NCBI GenBank assembly: GCA_022703965.1
Contig: JAKJHH010000011.1
Span: forward strand, 1-33,203
Length of the DNA: 33,203 nucleotides
Direction of reading: 5' to 3'
Source of the DNA: Verrucomicrobiota bacterium
GTDB lineage: Bacteria > Verrucomicrobiota > Lentisphaeria > Victivallales > UBA1829
The notes under the pieces are model-generated. The model made no database searches. It saw nothing but the letters and a program-made list of their open reading frames with translations, and had not been told where the DNA came from. How positions within the stretch are numbered: the first letter of the stretch is position 1; the number at the start of each line of letters is the position of its first letter. Below are positions 1-8,689 of this stretch, piece by piece. A program made the position numbers and the translations under genes.

Positions 1-738
1 CGGGATCTGGTTCATCCGGACCCGCTTGAATTCCTTTTCCTCTACGATAATCCGCGCGATATTGAGGTCGTTGGACTTATCGCTTCATCCCTTGCCCTCG
101 GCAAGGTAGAGCAGATACTTAAAAGCGTCAGGAAAGCTCTTGATATCTGCGGCAAATCTCCCTTCGATTTCATTCTCTCAAAGAGCCATGCCGATATGAA
201 AGTCCTTTTTGCGGACTTCAAACATCGTGTCTTCACTGGAGAACAGATGGCAGCCATGCTCGCCGGAGCCGGAGCCGCCGCAAGAAAATACGGCAGTCTT
301 GAAAACTGCTTTGCAGCAGGACTTAAAATCTCCGACAAGACTGTTATTCCTGCTCTCGAAGCCTTTGCCGATGAAATCAACGGCTTTGGCGGAACCTCCT
401 TCCGTACTTCGCTGCTGCCTGCTCCTTCAGGTGGAAGCGCATGCAAACGTGTTCAGCTTTATCTTCGCTGGATGGTGCGGAAAGATATTGTTGATCCGGG
501 CATCTGGAAAAAAGCGAAAGCTTCGCAGCTTATAGTTCCTGTTGATGTGCATATGGGAAATATCGGACGCAGTTTCGGCTTAAGTTCAAGAAAATCCAGC
601 GATATCAAAACCGCTGTCGAAATAACCGACGCCTTCCGCGAAACATGTCCGGAAGACCCTGTAAAATACGACTTCGCCCTTACCCGCTTCGGCATTCATC
701 CCGACATGGAAATGAAAGACCTTCTTTCCGTAGTCTGA
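1..738 (+). CDS. TIGR02757/DUF2400 family protein, 5' truncated
   Basis: The reading frame is open from base 1 to the TGA at 736-738, so about 245 C-terminal residues are visible and the start lies outside the window. The opening residues RDLVHPDPLEFL, followed by a DNPRDIEVVGLIASSLALGK segment, are characteristic of the TIGR02757 (DUF2400) family. Later family-like segments are the KRVQLYLRWMVR stretch and VPVDVHMGNI near the C-terminus. The family is found in many anaerobes and Bacteroidetes and has no firmly established function; I assign none. The gene is separated from the downstream lacI-type gene by about 100 bp that carries a weak 5-bp hairpin (746-762) followed by a T-rich stretch, possibly a poor terminator. 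Confidence 0.85.
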   Translation, partial: RDLVHPDPLEFLFLYDNPRDIEVVGLIASSLALGKVEQILKSVRKALDICGKSPFDFILSKSHADMKVLFADFKHRVFTGEQMAAMLAGAGAAARKYGSLENCFAAGLKISDKTVIPALEAFADEINGFGGTSFRTSLLPAPSGGSACKRVQLYLRWMVRKDIVDPGIWKKAKASQLIVPVDVHMGNIGRSFGLSSRKSSDIKTAVEITDAFRETCPEDPVKYDFALTRFGIHPDMEMKDLLSVV

Positions 739-798
739 TGCCAGACGAATCTTCTGTATTCGACTTTCATTATTTTTTCACGATTTCGTCGAAGGGTA

Positions 799-828
799 TT
801 GACTCATAATTGATTTACATGTAAATCA
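799..828 (+). promoter_or_regulatory. Candidate promoter and LacI-type operator for the regulator gene
   Basis: Bases 811-828 are a perfect 18-bp palindrome, TGATTTACATGTAAATCA, with the TG/CA ends and symmetric centre typical of LacI-family operators. A -35-like TTGACT lies at 799-804; a 17-bp spacer gives a weak -10, TAAATC (822-827), inside the palindrome. The AGGAG ribosome binding site (828-832) starts at the last palindrome base, 8 nt before the GTG at 841. A bound repressor here would cover the promoter and ribosome-site DNA, so autoregulation is the simplest reading. The palindrome is seen directly; the promoter boxes are a weaker call. Confidence 0.65.
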
Positions 829-840
829 GGAGATTTCATT

Positions 841-1803
841 GTGAAAAATGTGAGCATGCGTGATCTGGCATCCAGGACTAATCTGAGCGTTATGACTGTC
901 TCGAATGTTCTTAACGGGAAGGGGAGGGTTTCGAAGGAAACGAGCCTTTGCGTGCTTGCGGCAGTCCGGGAAATGGGGTTCAGGAGAGATCTTTCACTGA
1001 CACAGACCAAAATTGCCTTCAACGCCAAGAAGCTTGTAGACAGCTCCAATGACGCCATTCATCTCTACCGTGATATATACTTCAATGTGCTTGAGCTGGC
1101 TCGACTCAGAGGATGGACTTTAAGTCTGACTGACAATGACAGCGATCTTCTCTCTCCTGATCTTTCTTTGGCGAATCTTGTAATCGAATTTCTTCCGCCC
1201 GGCAAGGAGCAGCTGGAAAACATAAAAGTGCCGAGAATCTGCGCCTTTTTTGAAATGCCCGGAGCCTTCTGCGTTCTGCCCGACAACGAGTCGGTGGGAC
1301 GTATGGCGGCAGAGCTTCTTGTTGTCAAACAGGGCTTGCGCCGGATTGTCACATGTTTTGAGTCGGAATCGTTGGACCAGATGCCGAGAGGCCGGGCATT
1401 CATAAAGGCAGCCTCGAATCTTGGAGCCGAAATCGTACATCTGCCAACGGAAGGTGGACTTATAGACGCACTGTCCAATCATTTTGCGGAAAATCCCGGC
1501 TGGACGCAGGCAATATTTGCGTTGAGTGGACATGCGACAATGACTGTTCATGCGTACCTGAGCTCATGCGGGATGAGTATTCCGAAAGATGTCGGACTGC
1601 TTGGCTTTGACGACTTTTCTTTCTACAAATGGCTTCCTCTGGAAATCGACAGATTTTATTTCAGTCCTGCGGAAATAGCTTCGGCTTTGATCAATGCCGC
1701 CGACTTGGCGATGGCATCGGAAACATCAAAAGATAAGATGAAAATTATAACTCCGATACATTACCGTGCGGGCAAATCTCTCCATAGCCTGAACGAGACC
1801 TGA
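841..1803 (+). CDS. LacI-family transcriptional regulator
   Basis: A 320-residue protein with an N-terminal LacI helix-turn-helix (about residues 5-50; MRDLASRTNLSVMTVSNVLN followed by GKGRVSKET) and a periplasmic-binding-protein-like effector domain. In that domain DNESVGRMAAELL, the PRGRAFIKA segment and VGLLGFDDFSF are standard LacI landmarks. The effector domain is somewhat divergent, with a short segment after the DNA-binding domain. The start is GTG at 841, chosen because AGGAG sits 8 nt upstream and no ATG precedes the HTH. It is followed after 16 bp by a pseudopilin and then a glycoside hydrolase, so it probably controls that module, and itself through the palindrome at 811-828. Its inducer is unknown; a sugar released by the neighbouring hydrolase is the natural guess. 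Confidence 0.9.
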   Translation: MKNVSMRDLASRTNLSVMTVSNVLNGKGRVSKETSLCVLAAVREMGFRRDLSLTQTKIAFNAKKLVDSSNDAIHLYRDIYFNVLELARLRGWTLSLTDNDSDLLSPDLSLANLVIEFLPPGKEQLENIKVPRICAFFEMPGAFCVLPDNESVGRMAAELLVVKQGLRRIVTCFESESLDQMPRGRAFIKAASNLGAEIVHLPTEGGLIDALSNHFAENPGWTQAIFALSGHATMTVHAYLSSCGMSIPKDVGLLGFDDFSFYKWLPLEIDRFYFSPAEIASALINAADLAMASETSKDKMKIITPIHYRAGKSLHSLNET

Positions 1804-1819
1804 AAAGAGGACAGGACAT

Positions 1820-2491
1820 ATGAAAAAAAAGACATTTACGCTGATTGAGCTATTGGTTGTCATTGCCATATTGAGCATACTTTTCACTATGCTTCTTCCG
1901 GCAATGAGCGGAGCAAAAAGCACTGCCAAAAGAATCAAGTGTTCCAGTAATCTCAAGAACATAGGAACTGCGTTCGAACTTTATGCGTCCGACAATTCAA
2001 GCAGATGGCCATATCCTCAGTCTCCTGGCGGTGGCTGGTATTGGAACGCTCCGTATTTGTGGGAATATACTGGACCCGTTTACTGGAATCTCGGCTGGAC
2101 AACGGGCTCAAAGGCATTACGTGAGTCCATATGGGCATGTCCTGAACTTCTTCAGCTTACGAGCAACGTGTGGCAATGTGCCGGCTATGGAATGAACTCC
2201 AGTCTTCCGCCCGGTACAGGCGGAGTCAATAAGAGTCCTGAAGCTTTTAAAATACGCTATCCCTCCAGAACAATACTGACCGGAGACAGTCGCGGCTTCT
2301 ACAGTCCGAGCAGCGGCAACTGGAATCTCGGAACGGCATGCGGGACTTGGGATGTAACGAATTTATTCGGCTACGTACACGTATCGCAGGCAAACATGTT
2401 ACACGCAGATGGACACGTCATGTCGGGAACGAAACAGACATTTCTACAGCTCGGAGCGCAATCTCCATATATCAAAGAAGGATCGTACTAG
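1820..2491 (+). CDS. Prepilin-type N-terminal domain / H-X9-DG protein (pseudopilin-like)
   Basis: A 223-residue protein starting [17 protein letters not shown], a type III (prepilin) signal followed by a hydrophobic helix. The conserved Glu at position +5 of the mature helix is present, but the residue before the Phe is Thr, not the usual Gly. The C-terminal region carries HVSQANMLHADG, an exact H-X9-DG motif (TIGR04294-like). The middle is rich in Trp, Gly and Tyr, suggesting an extracellular aromatic-rich domain. Such proteins are strongly expanded in Lentisphaerae, Verrucomicrobia and Planctomycetes and are thought to be exported and anchored like type II secretion pseudopilins; their function is not established. 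It lies between lacI and a hydrolase gene with gaps of 16 and 3 bp, so the three are almost certainly co-transcribed. Confidence 0.88.
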   Translation: MKKKTFTLIELLVVIAILSILFTMLLPAMSGAKSTAKRIKCSSNLKNIGTAFELYASDNSSRWPYPQSPGGGWYWNAPYLWEYTGPVYWNLGWTTGSKALRESIWACPELLQLTSNVWQCAGYGMNSSLPPGTGGVNKSPEAFKIRYPSRTILTGDSRGFYSPSSGNWNLGTACGTWDVTNLFGYVHVSQANMLHADGHVMSGTKQTFLQLGAQSPYIKEGSY

Positions 2492-2494
2492 AAT

Positions 2495-4963
2495 ATGGGC
2501 AACCTGAAAAGATACAGAAGATTCGCAGGAGGATTTTCCTTATTTCTTATTGTCGCAGCCAGACTTTTTTCTGCCGATATATCTGTGTCTTCCGTCTGCG
2601 ATGACAGTGCATGGGCAAATGCTTCCACCGGGATTGTCCGGGAAGACGGGAATTCTCTTGTCTTGGATATCGGAGGTTTTTCGCAAGTCTATTTTTCTCT
2701 GCCTGCGCTCAATGCCGGAGTTCAGATCATTTCTTTTGAAATAATGACGGAAGGGCAGATCGAAAACGTTTCAACGGCTCTCCGGGAAATTCGCGAGCCT
2801 TGGACTTTCTACGGCAGTTCTGAGCTCCAACTTGAGCAGGACGGATGGAAAAGCTGTAAAGTCCAGATACGGATAAAGGAAGCTCTCGAAGCCGGTAAAA
2901 GTGGATTCTTCATGATGTCCCGAGGCGTGGGAAAACTGAAACTCAGAAAGCTGTCCATAAATCATTCCGAATCTTTTGAGATATCGGCTCCTCCGGAATC
3001 CGCTTCGCAGACTCCGCTTCTCCTTAATTCTCATTTCCAGCTTGGCGCGGATGCCTGGACTTTCTCCGACGGAGCCCGTCTGCTGAATTCCGAAAACAGG
3101 AATTATGTTGGATTTCCCGGAAATCTGAGCTATGCCGACTCTGTCCGTCTGTATTACGGCATGAAGTACCTCATCAGAATAAGCGGTTCCTCAGAGGGAC
3201 GTTTCCGCCTTATAATTGCGCCTCCCGGCAGATTTAACCACGCAGTGTTCAACAACGAAATTTCTTTGAAGGCAGGAGATCTCAGCATTCCTTTTGAACT
3301 CAAAGTACCGGTTTCGGGAGCATTAAAAGAAGAATCATTGTTTAATATCCAGATACAGAGTTCGTCCGCCTCGAAACTTTATTCCGTTGAAATTCTTCCT
3401 CTTTCCTGTGCGGATAGCCGTCCCGAGGCCGTCATTGCCTGTTCATCCGACTCTGTCAGGCTGACCTATTCCAGTCCTGGAAAGCCGATTCAGGTTAAAG
3501 TTTCAGCCACTTCTCTGCCTGATTACGGAAACTTTGAAGTCCGGCTTATGGATTCGGACAACAATATAGTATTCCGGAAAACGCTCGAGATGCAGCGATC
3601 CGATACAAATATTGCTTCCGCGGAATTTCAGTTCAGCCCCGAACGATACGGATATTTTCGCTGGGCTTGCTTTCTCAATGGCGAAAAACTGGCATCGCCC
3701 CCAGCCGAGCTCATGATAGTCAGAGATTCCGGGGAAATTGAAAAGGATTCTTTAAACACGGATTTCATACTTGGAGCACATCTAGGTTACTGGAAGGAAT
3801 CTCAGGATAAATACAGTCTCGCTCCGAATGCCGGGGAAATATTGGAACGAGCTGCATCATGGGGAATCAGTGCAATCAGACTTCATCCTCCTCTCACCAC
3901 AAAATGGTGGGCGGTGGAGCCTGAACCAGGCATCTGGACTTTCAACGATCTGCCTGTTGAGCTGCCAAGGAAAAAAGGAATGCAGCTTATGGGGCTTCTG
4001 GATTGTACCGCCAAATATGCCAGTTCTGCTCCGGAAAAAGTCCTTGCTTCAAAAAATAAGTGGCCCGACGGATGGGGGGCTTATCCGGCAAAAAATATCG
4101 AGGACTGGCGCAATTACGTCGCAAAGACAAGCGGACATTGGAGGAATCAGATAAAAATATGGGAAGTATGGAACGAGCCGGATCACTCATTTTTTCAGAT
4201 GAATCCTGAATATCATAAATTCAAGACTGATGAATATCTCAAACTGCTGAAAGTTGCTTATCTTGAAGCTAAAAGCGTAAATCCCGATTCTTTTGTCGTT
4301 GCCGGAGCCGTAACGGCCGGAGGAGCAAAATTCCTCAAGACGGCAATTGAGAAGGGAATGCTGGAATATTGTGATGCCGTATCTTTCCACGGTTATGGCA
4401 GAACCATGCAGGCCGATGCCAAAGGAGCAGAGGCTTTCAGCGATATTGTCGGCATGATAAAAAGCGAGTGTGCCAAACGCTCTCTGAAAAAGCAGATATG
4501 GGATTCCGAAGCAGGTGTCGGCTCAATTCCTGAAGGCATTGCCGGAAAATACCTCAGCCAGCTTGCCTTGAAAAGTATCATTGCAAGAAGGGCAGCCGGT
4601 ATTTCCGCATTCTTTATATACAACGGCTTCAAAAAAGACTATCCGGGACACGATGACTGCCGCATGCTGATGGGCTATGCAGGACGCCCCTTGATTATTC
4701 AGGGACTTCTCTCCGCTTATGCAGCTCTGCTTGGAAATACTGTCTACTCAGCTAATCTCGGGGACGATTCTGCCGGAATTCACCTCTACTCCTTCAGAAG
4801 GGCTGACGGCTCTTTTATCCTTGCCGGATGGGCTGGCAAGGACACGGTTCTGAAGCAGAATCTTGTTAAAGCAGGAATGGTTCTGGATCAGTTTGGAAAT
4901 CCGCAGACCGCTTTTGAAGCAGGAGAAATTCCTCTCAGCACTCAGTTGCGTTATTTTAAATAA
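2495..4963 (+). CDS. Secreted glycoside hydrolase, clan GH-A-like
   Basis: An 822-residue protein with a signal peptide (hydrophobic GGFSLFLIVAARLFSA, cut near residue 27). An N-terminal half of beta-rich, probably carbohydrate-binding or accessory, domains (about 30-410) is followed by a TIM-barrel-type catalytic domain (about 425-760). The barrel shows IRLHPP, then WEVWNEPD with the predicted acid/base Glu561, VSFHGYGR, and QIWDSEAGVGS with the predicted nucleophile Glu672. The 111-residue spacing suits retaining clan A enzymes such as GH39 or GH5. I cannot assign a family or substrate. The start ATG lies 3 bp after the pseudopilin stop, with AAGGA upstream. The same accessory-plus-barrel design recurs in the protein at 8690-11677. 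Confidence 0.82.
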   Translation: MGNLKRYRRFAGGFSLFLIVAARLFSADISVSSVCDDSAWANASTGIVREDGNSLVLDIGGFSQVYFSLPALNAGVQIISFEIMTEGQIENVSTALREIREPWTFYGSSELQLEQDGWKSCKVQIRIKEALEAGKSGFFMMSRGVGKLKLRKLSINHSESFEISAPPESASQTPLLLNSHFQLGADAWTFSDGARLLNSENRNYVGFPGNLSYADSVRLYYGMKYLIRISGSSEGRFRLIIAPPGRFNHAVFNNEISLKAGDLSIPFELKVPVSGALKEESLFNIQIQSSSASKLYSVEILPLSCADSRPEAVIACSSDSVRLTYSSPGKPIQVKVSATSLPDYGNFEVRLMDSDNNIVFRKTLEMQRSDTNIASAEFQFSPERYGYFRWACFLNGEKLASPPAELMIVRDSGEIEKDSLNTDFILGAHLGYWKESQDKYSLAPNAGEILERAASWGISAIRLHPPLTTKWWAVEPEPGIWTFNDLPVELPRKKGMQLMGLLDCTAKYASSAPEKVLASKNKWPDGWGAYPAKNIEDWRNYVAKTSGHWRNQIKIWEVWNEPDHSFFQMNPEYHKFKTDEYLKLLKVAYLEAKSVNPDSFVVAGAVTAGGAKFLKTAIEKGMLEYCDAVSFHGYGRTMQADAKGAEAFSDIVGMIKSECAKRSLKKQIWDSEAGVGSIPEGIAGKYLSQLALKSIIARRAAGISAFFIYNGFKKDYPGHDDCRMLMGYAGRPLIIQGLLSAYAALLGNTVYSANLGDDSAGIHLYSFRRADGSFILAGWAGKDTVLKQNLVKAGMVLDQFGNPQTAFEAGEIPLSTQLRYFK

Positions 4964-5088
4964 GACGCATTAAATTCCCCGGCTGCGTAGATCTTCAGAG
5001 TCAGGAACTACCAATAAGCCAGCCGGAGCACAGTCTTGCGTTTGACTGCGCCGTGGTATTGTCTAATGGCAGTCTGTTTTCTCAGTCA
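4964..5088 (+). other. Intergenic region between convergent genes
   Basis: This 125-bp stretch separates the hydrolase and the minus-strand araC gene, whose 3' ends face each other. It contains a 7-bp inverted repeat, CCGGCTG at 4979-4985 and CAGCCGG at 5020-5026, and a smaller hairpin around 5029-5052. Neither has a clear T-tract, so I do not call a terminator. No gene is seen. Confidence 0.4.
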
Positions 5089-5940
5089 TCAGCCGAGGAT
5101 ATTGTTGTGCCTGAAATAAGTAGGGGTTTGTCCGGTATATTTTTTGAATAGGCGATAAAAAAAGAATTCATTGTCATAGCCGGTCTCACTGCTGATCTGC
5201 TTGATTGTCATGTCCGTATTCAGTAACAATGCCTTGGCCGTGTCTATGCGGCGGTTGCATATGTACTGCTTGGGGGTAATCCTGAATGTACGGTGGAAAT
5301 CAGCGGAAAAGTCTCTGTAATTCATACGCAACATGGCGGCAAGATCGGTTACTGCTATATCTCGTGCGATATTGCGGTTGATATAGTCAATTATATGAGA
5401 ATACTTTCCGATCTTGCGAGCCTGCTCATAATCATTTTCAGGCATTTTCCGCATAAATGGAAGAAGCAGGCGCCTGAGAATAATGTCGGCATTCATCAAT
5501 ACATCGACTCCTTCACCGCATTCAGCAAGTCTGATGAACTCCTGCATAAGTGTGCATGTATCCTCCACTGCAAGCTCTTCGCGGACGTGCTGGAAATAGT
5601 CGAGCTTTTCCAGTTGCGAAGAACAAAAGTGCAACCAGTAATGTGTAAAGTTGCTCGGAGCTACGTAACGGAACGGCCTGTTTGTCGGAATGATGTATAC
5701 CCTTCCCGGCTGCAACTGATAATTCTGATCCGCAAATGCCAGACTGACTTGTCCATCAAGAACATAGTAAAAGCGAAAATATGGATCAGCCCTGAAAGAG
5801 TGGATGACATCCAAATCGTCTTTAGTGGCGACCCCTCCGACAAGAAGCTTCAGATCAAGGCGGCTGATAAGTTCGCGTTGTGAATCATCGGCAAAAAAGA
5901 AAGCCTTCTCAGAATTTGTCAGATGAACTCTTCTTTTCAT
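5089..5940 (-). CDS. AraC-family transcriptional regulator
   Basis: A 283-residue regulator with an N-terminal cupin-like sensor domain (about 30-150; the DPYFRFYYVLDGQVSLAF and GRVYIIPTNRPFRY segments are typical of AraC ligand domains). The C-terminal double helix-turn-helix covers about residues 180-280: DIAVTDLAAMLRMNYRDFS, then IKQISSETGYDN and FFFYRLFKKYTGQTP. I chose the internal ATG at 5940 because GGAG lies 8-9 nt upstream; an upstream in-frame ATG at 5973 would add 11 residues without a comparable site. It is divergent from the fucosidase gene, and the roughly 115-bp gap holds promoter boxes and TGCAT repeats. It is therefore the likely activator of the fucosidase operon, by position. 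Confidence 0.9.
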   Translation of the reverse strand: MKRRVHLTNSEKAFFFADDSQRELISRLDLKLLVGGVATKDDLDVIHSFRADPYFRFYYVLDGQVSLAFADQNYQLQPGRVYIIPTNRPFRYVAPSNFTHYWLHFCSSQLEKLDYFQHVREELAVEDTCTLMQEFIRLAECGEGVDVLMNADIILRRLLLPFMRKMPENDYEQARKIGKYSHIIDYINRNIARDIAVTDLAAMLRMNYRDFSADFHRTFRITPKQYICNRRIDTAKALLLNTDMTIKQISSETGYDNEFFFYRLFKKYTGQTPTYFRHNNILG

Positions 5941-5968
5941 ATAAAAAATCTCCGTAAAAACATAAAAG

Positions 5969-6023
5969 TGCATATTATTGCATATATAACTGCATTTACA
6001 TAGTTTTCAAATTTGTATATAAT
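5969..6023 (+). promoter_or_regulatory. Promoter of the fucosidase operon with TGCAT direct repeats
   Basis: TTTACA (5995-6000) and TATAAT (6018-6023) are separated by exactly 17 bp, a near-consensus sigma-70 promoter placing transcription start near 6030. Three direct repeats, TGCATAT (5969-5975), TGCATAT (5979-5985) and TGCATTT (5991-5997), are spaced 10 and 12 bp. They lie immediately upstream of and into the -35 box, where an AraC-type activator usually binds. On the minus strand TTGAAA (6005-6010) followed by a TATATA-like box could serve the araC gene, so the two promoters may overlap. Boxes and repeats are seen directly; AraC binding is inference. Confidence 0.7.
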
Positions 6024-6055
6024 TATAAGCACAACAGATATTGAAAGCATATTTT

Positions 6056-7816
6056 ATGGATTATAAAAATACAGTTGAGTTTCAGAATGCAAAATTCGGT
6101 ATGTTCATCCACTGGGGACTCTATGCTGTTCCGGCAGGACGCTGGAAGGGAAAAAGCATGGATTACGTCGGGGAGTGGATTCAGTCCAAATTCCGAATTC
6201 CGAATTCTGAGTACGCGGAACTGGCAAAACAGTTTAATCCCGATTGCTTCAATGCGGACGAATGGGTGAAATGCGCTAAGAATGCCGGGATGGCATACAT
6301 CGTTTTTACAGCTAAACATCATGACGGATTTGCCATGTATCACAGTCGTGTAAGCCGCTTCAACGTGGTCGATGCGACTCCATGGGGGCGTGATGTGCTG
6401 CGTGAGCTTGCTTATGCGTGCCGCCGCCACGGAATGAAGCTCGGAATCTACTATTCGCATTGCCTTGACTGGCGTGAGTCGGATGCCGGCGATCCGGGAT
6501 CGGATTCACGGAAGAATTTCGGCATGTCATGGGGCAATGACTGGGATTTTCCAGATCATGCAAATAAGAATTTCAACGCTTATTTCCACCGTAAAGCCCT
6601 GCCTCAGATCCGCGAACTGTTGACGGAATACGGTCCGGTTTTTCTGCTCTGGTTTGATTGTCCTGTCCAGATTACGCTTGAGCAGGCAACGGAGCTCCGC
6701 GATTTAGTGCATGAATTGCAGCCTGATTGTCTGATTGGAAACAGAATCGGACACGATCTTGGCGATTTCGGATGTCTGGGCGACAATCAGAGTCCGGCGG
6801 GACGTTCAAAAATTCCTTTGGAATCAGCCAATACAATCAATCATACCTGGGGATATAAGAAGGACGACCATTGCTGGGCCGGAGCGGCCAAGATCATCAA
6901 CGACCTTCTGGCTTGCAGCGAGAAAAACGTCAATTACCTGCTCAATGTCGGCCCCCGGGCGGATGGACGACTGCCCGAAGCTTCCATTGACATACTTGAA
7001 GAAATCGCAGACTGGCGCGAACAGAATAAGGTGATTATTCAGGGAATTGAAGGTAATCCGTTCCCGCAGGCGTTTCCGTGGGGCTATTGTACTGTGAAAG
7101 GACGGATTCTGCAATTTTTTGTGACCGGAAATCAACGGAGCATCAGTATTTCAGGCTTGCGCAGCAGGATAAAACCCTGCAATATGCCTTTCAGTCAGGA
7201 AGGGAAGAAGCTTTGCATTGAGCTTCCGGAAGAGCGCAAGGACAATCTGCCTCTGGTAATTCAGTTGGAGTGCATGGACGAACCTGAATTTGAGGCGTAT
7301 CCAAGTCCGCAGGACGGTGTTCTTATGCTTTCGCCGGCACAGGGAGAGATCATAGCTGGAAATTCAGCGGAAGAATGGGATATTGATGTCAAGCTAGAGC
7401 CGGACGGCGAACGGATGAGGGCTGAAGACAGTTGCCGTCTTGCCGTATCCGGAGCACTGACTCAGTGGCATCATCAAGGAGATGGAATCTGCTGGGATAT
7501 CGCAATAAATGAAGCGGGGACTTATGAATTCCGGCTTCTGACCGAAAACCGTAAGCACAGCGCAGCCTGGACTGGAGCCAGAACCGTCAGAATCGAATTT
7601 GCCGGACAGGTGCTTGAGCGTGAACTGGAAAACGATGAAGTGATTTCTTCATCATATTATCATAAAAGTGCTTCAGTTATTGGTTCAATGAAATTGAACG
7701 GGACTGAACGCGGAAGATTGCACGTACTTAATTGCAGCATTGAAAGTCCGGAGGCGATAGATATGAATTTGACAGCCGTGAAAATCTGCCGTCAGGAAGG
7801 AGTCTTGCAATTATGA
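6056..7816 (+). CDS. Alpha-L-fucosidase, GH29 family
   Basis: A 586-residue enzyme that would hydrolyse terminal alpha-L-fucose from glycans. GH29 features are the [15 protein letters not shown] opening, [38 protein letters not shown], and LLWFDCP with the predicted nucleophile Asp201. [15 protein letters not shown] closes the barrel, and a beta-rich C-terminal domain follows (about 340-586). No signal peptide is visible, so it probably acts in the cytoplasm, unlike its secreted partners. A TTG at 6041 would add 5 residues but has no ribosome site; ATG 6056 suits the predicted start of transcription near 6030, although its own ribosome site is weak. Its stop overlaps the next start in an ATGA junction, showing translational coupling with the pseudopilin gene. 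Confidence 0.92.
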   Translation: MDYKNTVEFQNAKFGMFIHWGLYAVPAGRWKGKSMDYVGEWIQSKFRIPNSEYAELAKQFNPDCFNADEWVKCAKNAGMAYIVFTAKHHDGFAMYHSRVSRFNVVDATPWGRDVLRELAYACRRHGMKLGIYYSHCLDWRESDAGDPGSDSRKNFGMSWGNDWDFPDHANKNFNAYFHRKALPQIRELLTEYGPVFLLWFDCPVQITLEQATELRDLVHELQPDCLIGNRIGHDLGDFGCLGDNQSPAGRSKIPLESANTINHTWGYKKDDHCWAGAAKIINDLLACSEKNVNYLLNVGPRADGRLPEASIDILEEIADWREQNKVIIQGIEGNPFPQAFPWGYCTVKGRILQFFVTGNQRSISISGLRSRIKPCNMPFSQEGKKLCIELPEERKDNLPLVIQLECMDEPEFEAYPSPQDGVLMLSPAQGEIIAGNSAEEWDIDVKLEPDGERMRAEDSCRLAVSGALTQWHHQGDGICWDIAINEAGTYEFRLLTENRKHSAAWTGARTVRIEFAGQVLERELENDEVISSSYYHKSASVIGSMKLNGTERGRLHVLNCSIESPEAIDMNLTAVKICRQEGVLQL

Positions 7817-8640
7817 AAACTAACAGCTTATTCCGCTCAGCACGAGCCTTCACTTTGATCGAACTTCTGGTAGTGATTGCCGTAATCGCAATCCTTTCCA
7901 GTCTGCTCTTTCCTGCCTTGAGTAACGCCCGTGCTCGTGCCAGAAGTATAAGCTGTCTCAATAATGAAAAGCAACTTTACAACGGCTTGGTCTTTTACGC
8001 AGCGGACTTCAATGATTGTTTCCCGGCACCGCTTGGACGGAATCGCTGGGTCGGTTATATCTACGAATATATGGCGAAGAATTCGCATGTGAGTCTGATT
8101 CGTTCCAGCACGGCAGGAAATAATATTGATATGACTTTGCGGATTGACCAGCTGCTCTCTCCTTATGCGTGTCCGGCGATTTCCAGTCCTGCGTCATATC
8201 CAACCTGGAGCGGGCAGGAGCTACAAAGTTTCTACCACTCCTCATATCTCTTTACATCCAACCAGAATACGCAGTATGGAAACCGTCGCGGCGGCTGGAT
8301 TATCAGCACTGATTGGTCAAATGTCGATGTCACTAATTATTACCGTAAAATGACGAATCTCAATACCGCCAGCGCGATTGTCGGAGAATCATATTACTAT
8401 GGTAAACAAGCGGGGGAAAACACGAATACATCCAGAACCTCATCATCGGTCGGCTTGTTGAGCGGCTGGGTGGCGTCCACATCCGTTGTCATCGGAGGAA
8501 CTGCCGAGAGCATGGGGCCTGCCTGGCGTTATCACAATTACTCAAGCAACTTCCTCTTCGCCGACGGGCATGCCGCCGGCGTCAGCGGGGGACGTATAAG
8601 CGAAAAATGTCCTTTCTCCAGCGAATGGACTCTGCAATAA
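7813..8640 (+). CDS. Prepilin-type N-terminal domain / H-X9-DG protein (pseudopilin-like)
   Basis: A 275-residue protein with the prepilin signal [19 protein letters not shown] (Ala before the Phe) and an N-terminal helix continuing into [20 protein letters not shown], the usual pseudopilin-like sequence in this group. The C-terminal [12 protein letters not shown] is an exact H-X9-DG motif. Its first codon overlaps the fucosidase stop codon by 4 bp. It parallels the protein at 1820-2491 in layout and in position just ahead of a secreted hydrolase, but the middle regions differ. Likely exported and surface-associated; function unproven. Confidence 0.88.
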   Translation: MKTNSLFRSARAFTLIELLVVIAVIAILSSLLFPALSNARARARSISCLNNEKQLYNGLVFYAADFNDCFPAPLGRNRWVGYIYEYMAKNSHVSLIRSSTAGNNIDMTLRIDQLLSPYACPAISSPASYPTWSGQELQSFYHSSYLFTSNQNTQYGNRRGGWIISTDWSNVDVTNYYRKMTNLNTASAIVGESYYYGKQAGENTNTSRTSSSVGLLSGWVASTSVVIGGTAESMGPAWRYHNYSSNFLFADGHAAGVSGGRISEKCPFSSEWTLQ

Positions 8641-8689
8641 TAATCTTAGATAAAATCTGCAACTGAAAACAAATGATTTGAGGTATCCG

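Noticed and set aside
746..762. Possible terminator after the DUF2400 gene
   Set aside because: Only five base pairs in the stem; the T-rich stretch after it starts too far away and is interrupted.
5029..5052. Hairpin between the first hydrolase and araC as a bidirectional terminator
   Set aside because: The stem is short with a mismatch, and no T-tract follows on either strand.
6185..6210. Short repeat of AATTCCG words within the fucosidase gene
   Set aside because: It lies in frame within a conserved coding stretch and is only two to three copies, probably chance.
8673..8680. ATG at 8673 and in-frame TTG at 8678 as starts for the large hydrolase
   Set aside because: The ATG at 8673 is out of frame, and TTG 8678 lacks a ribosome site, while ATG 8690 has GAGG at good spacing and starts the signal peptide.
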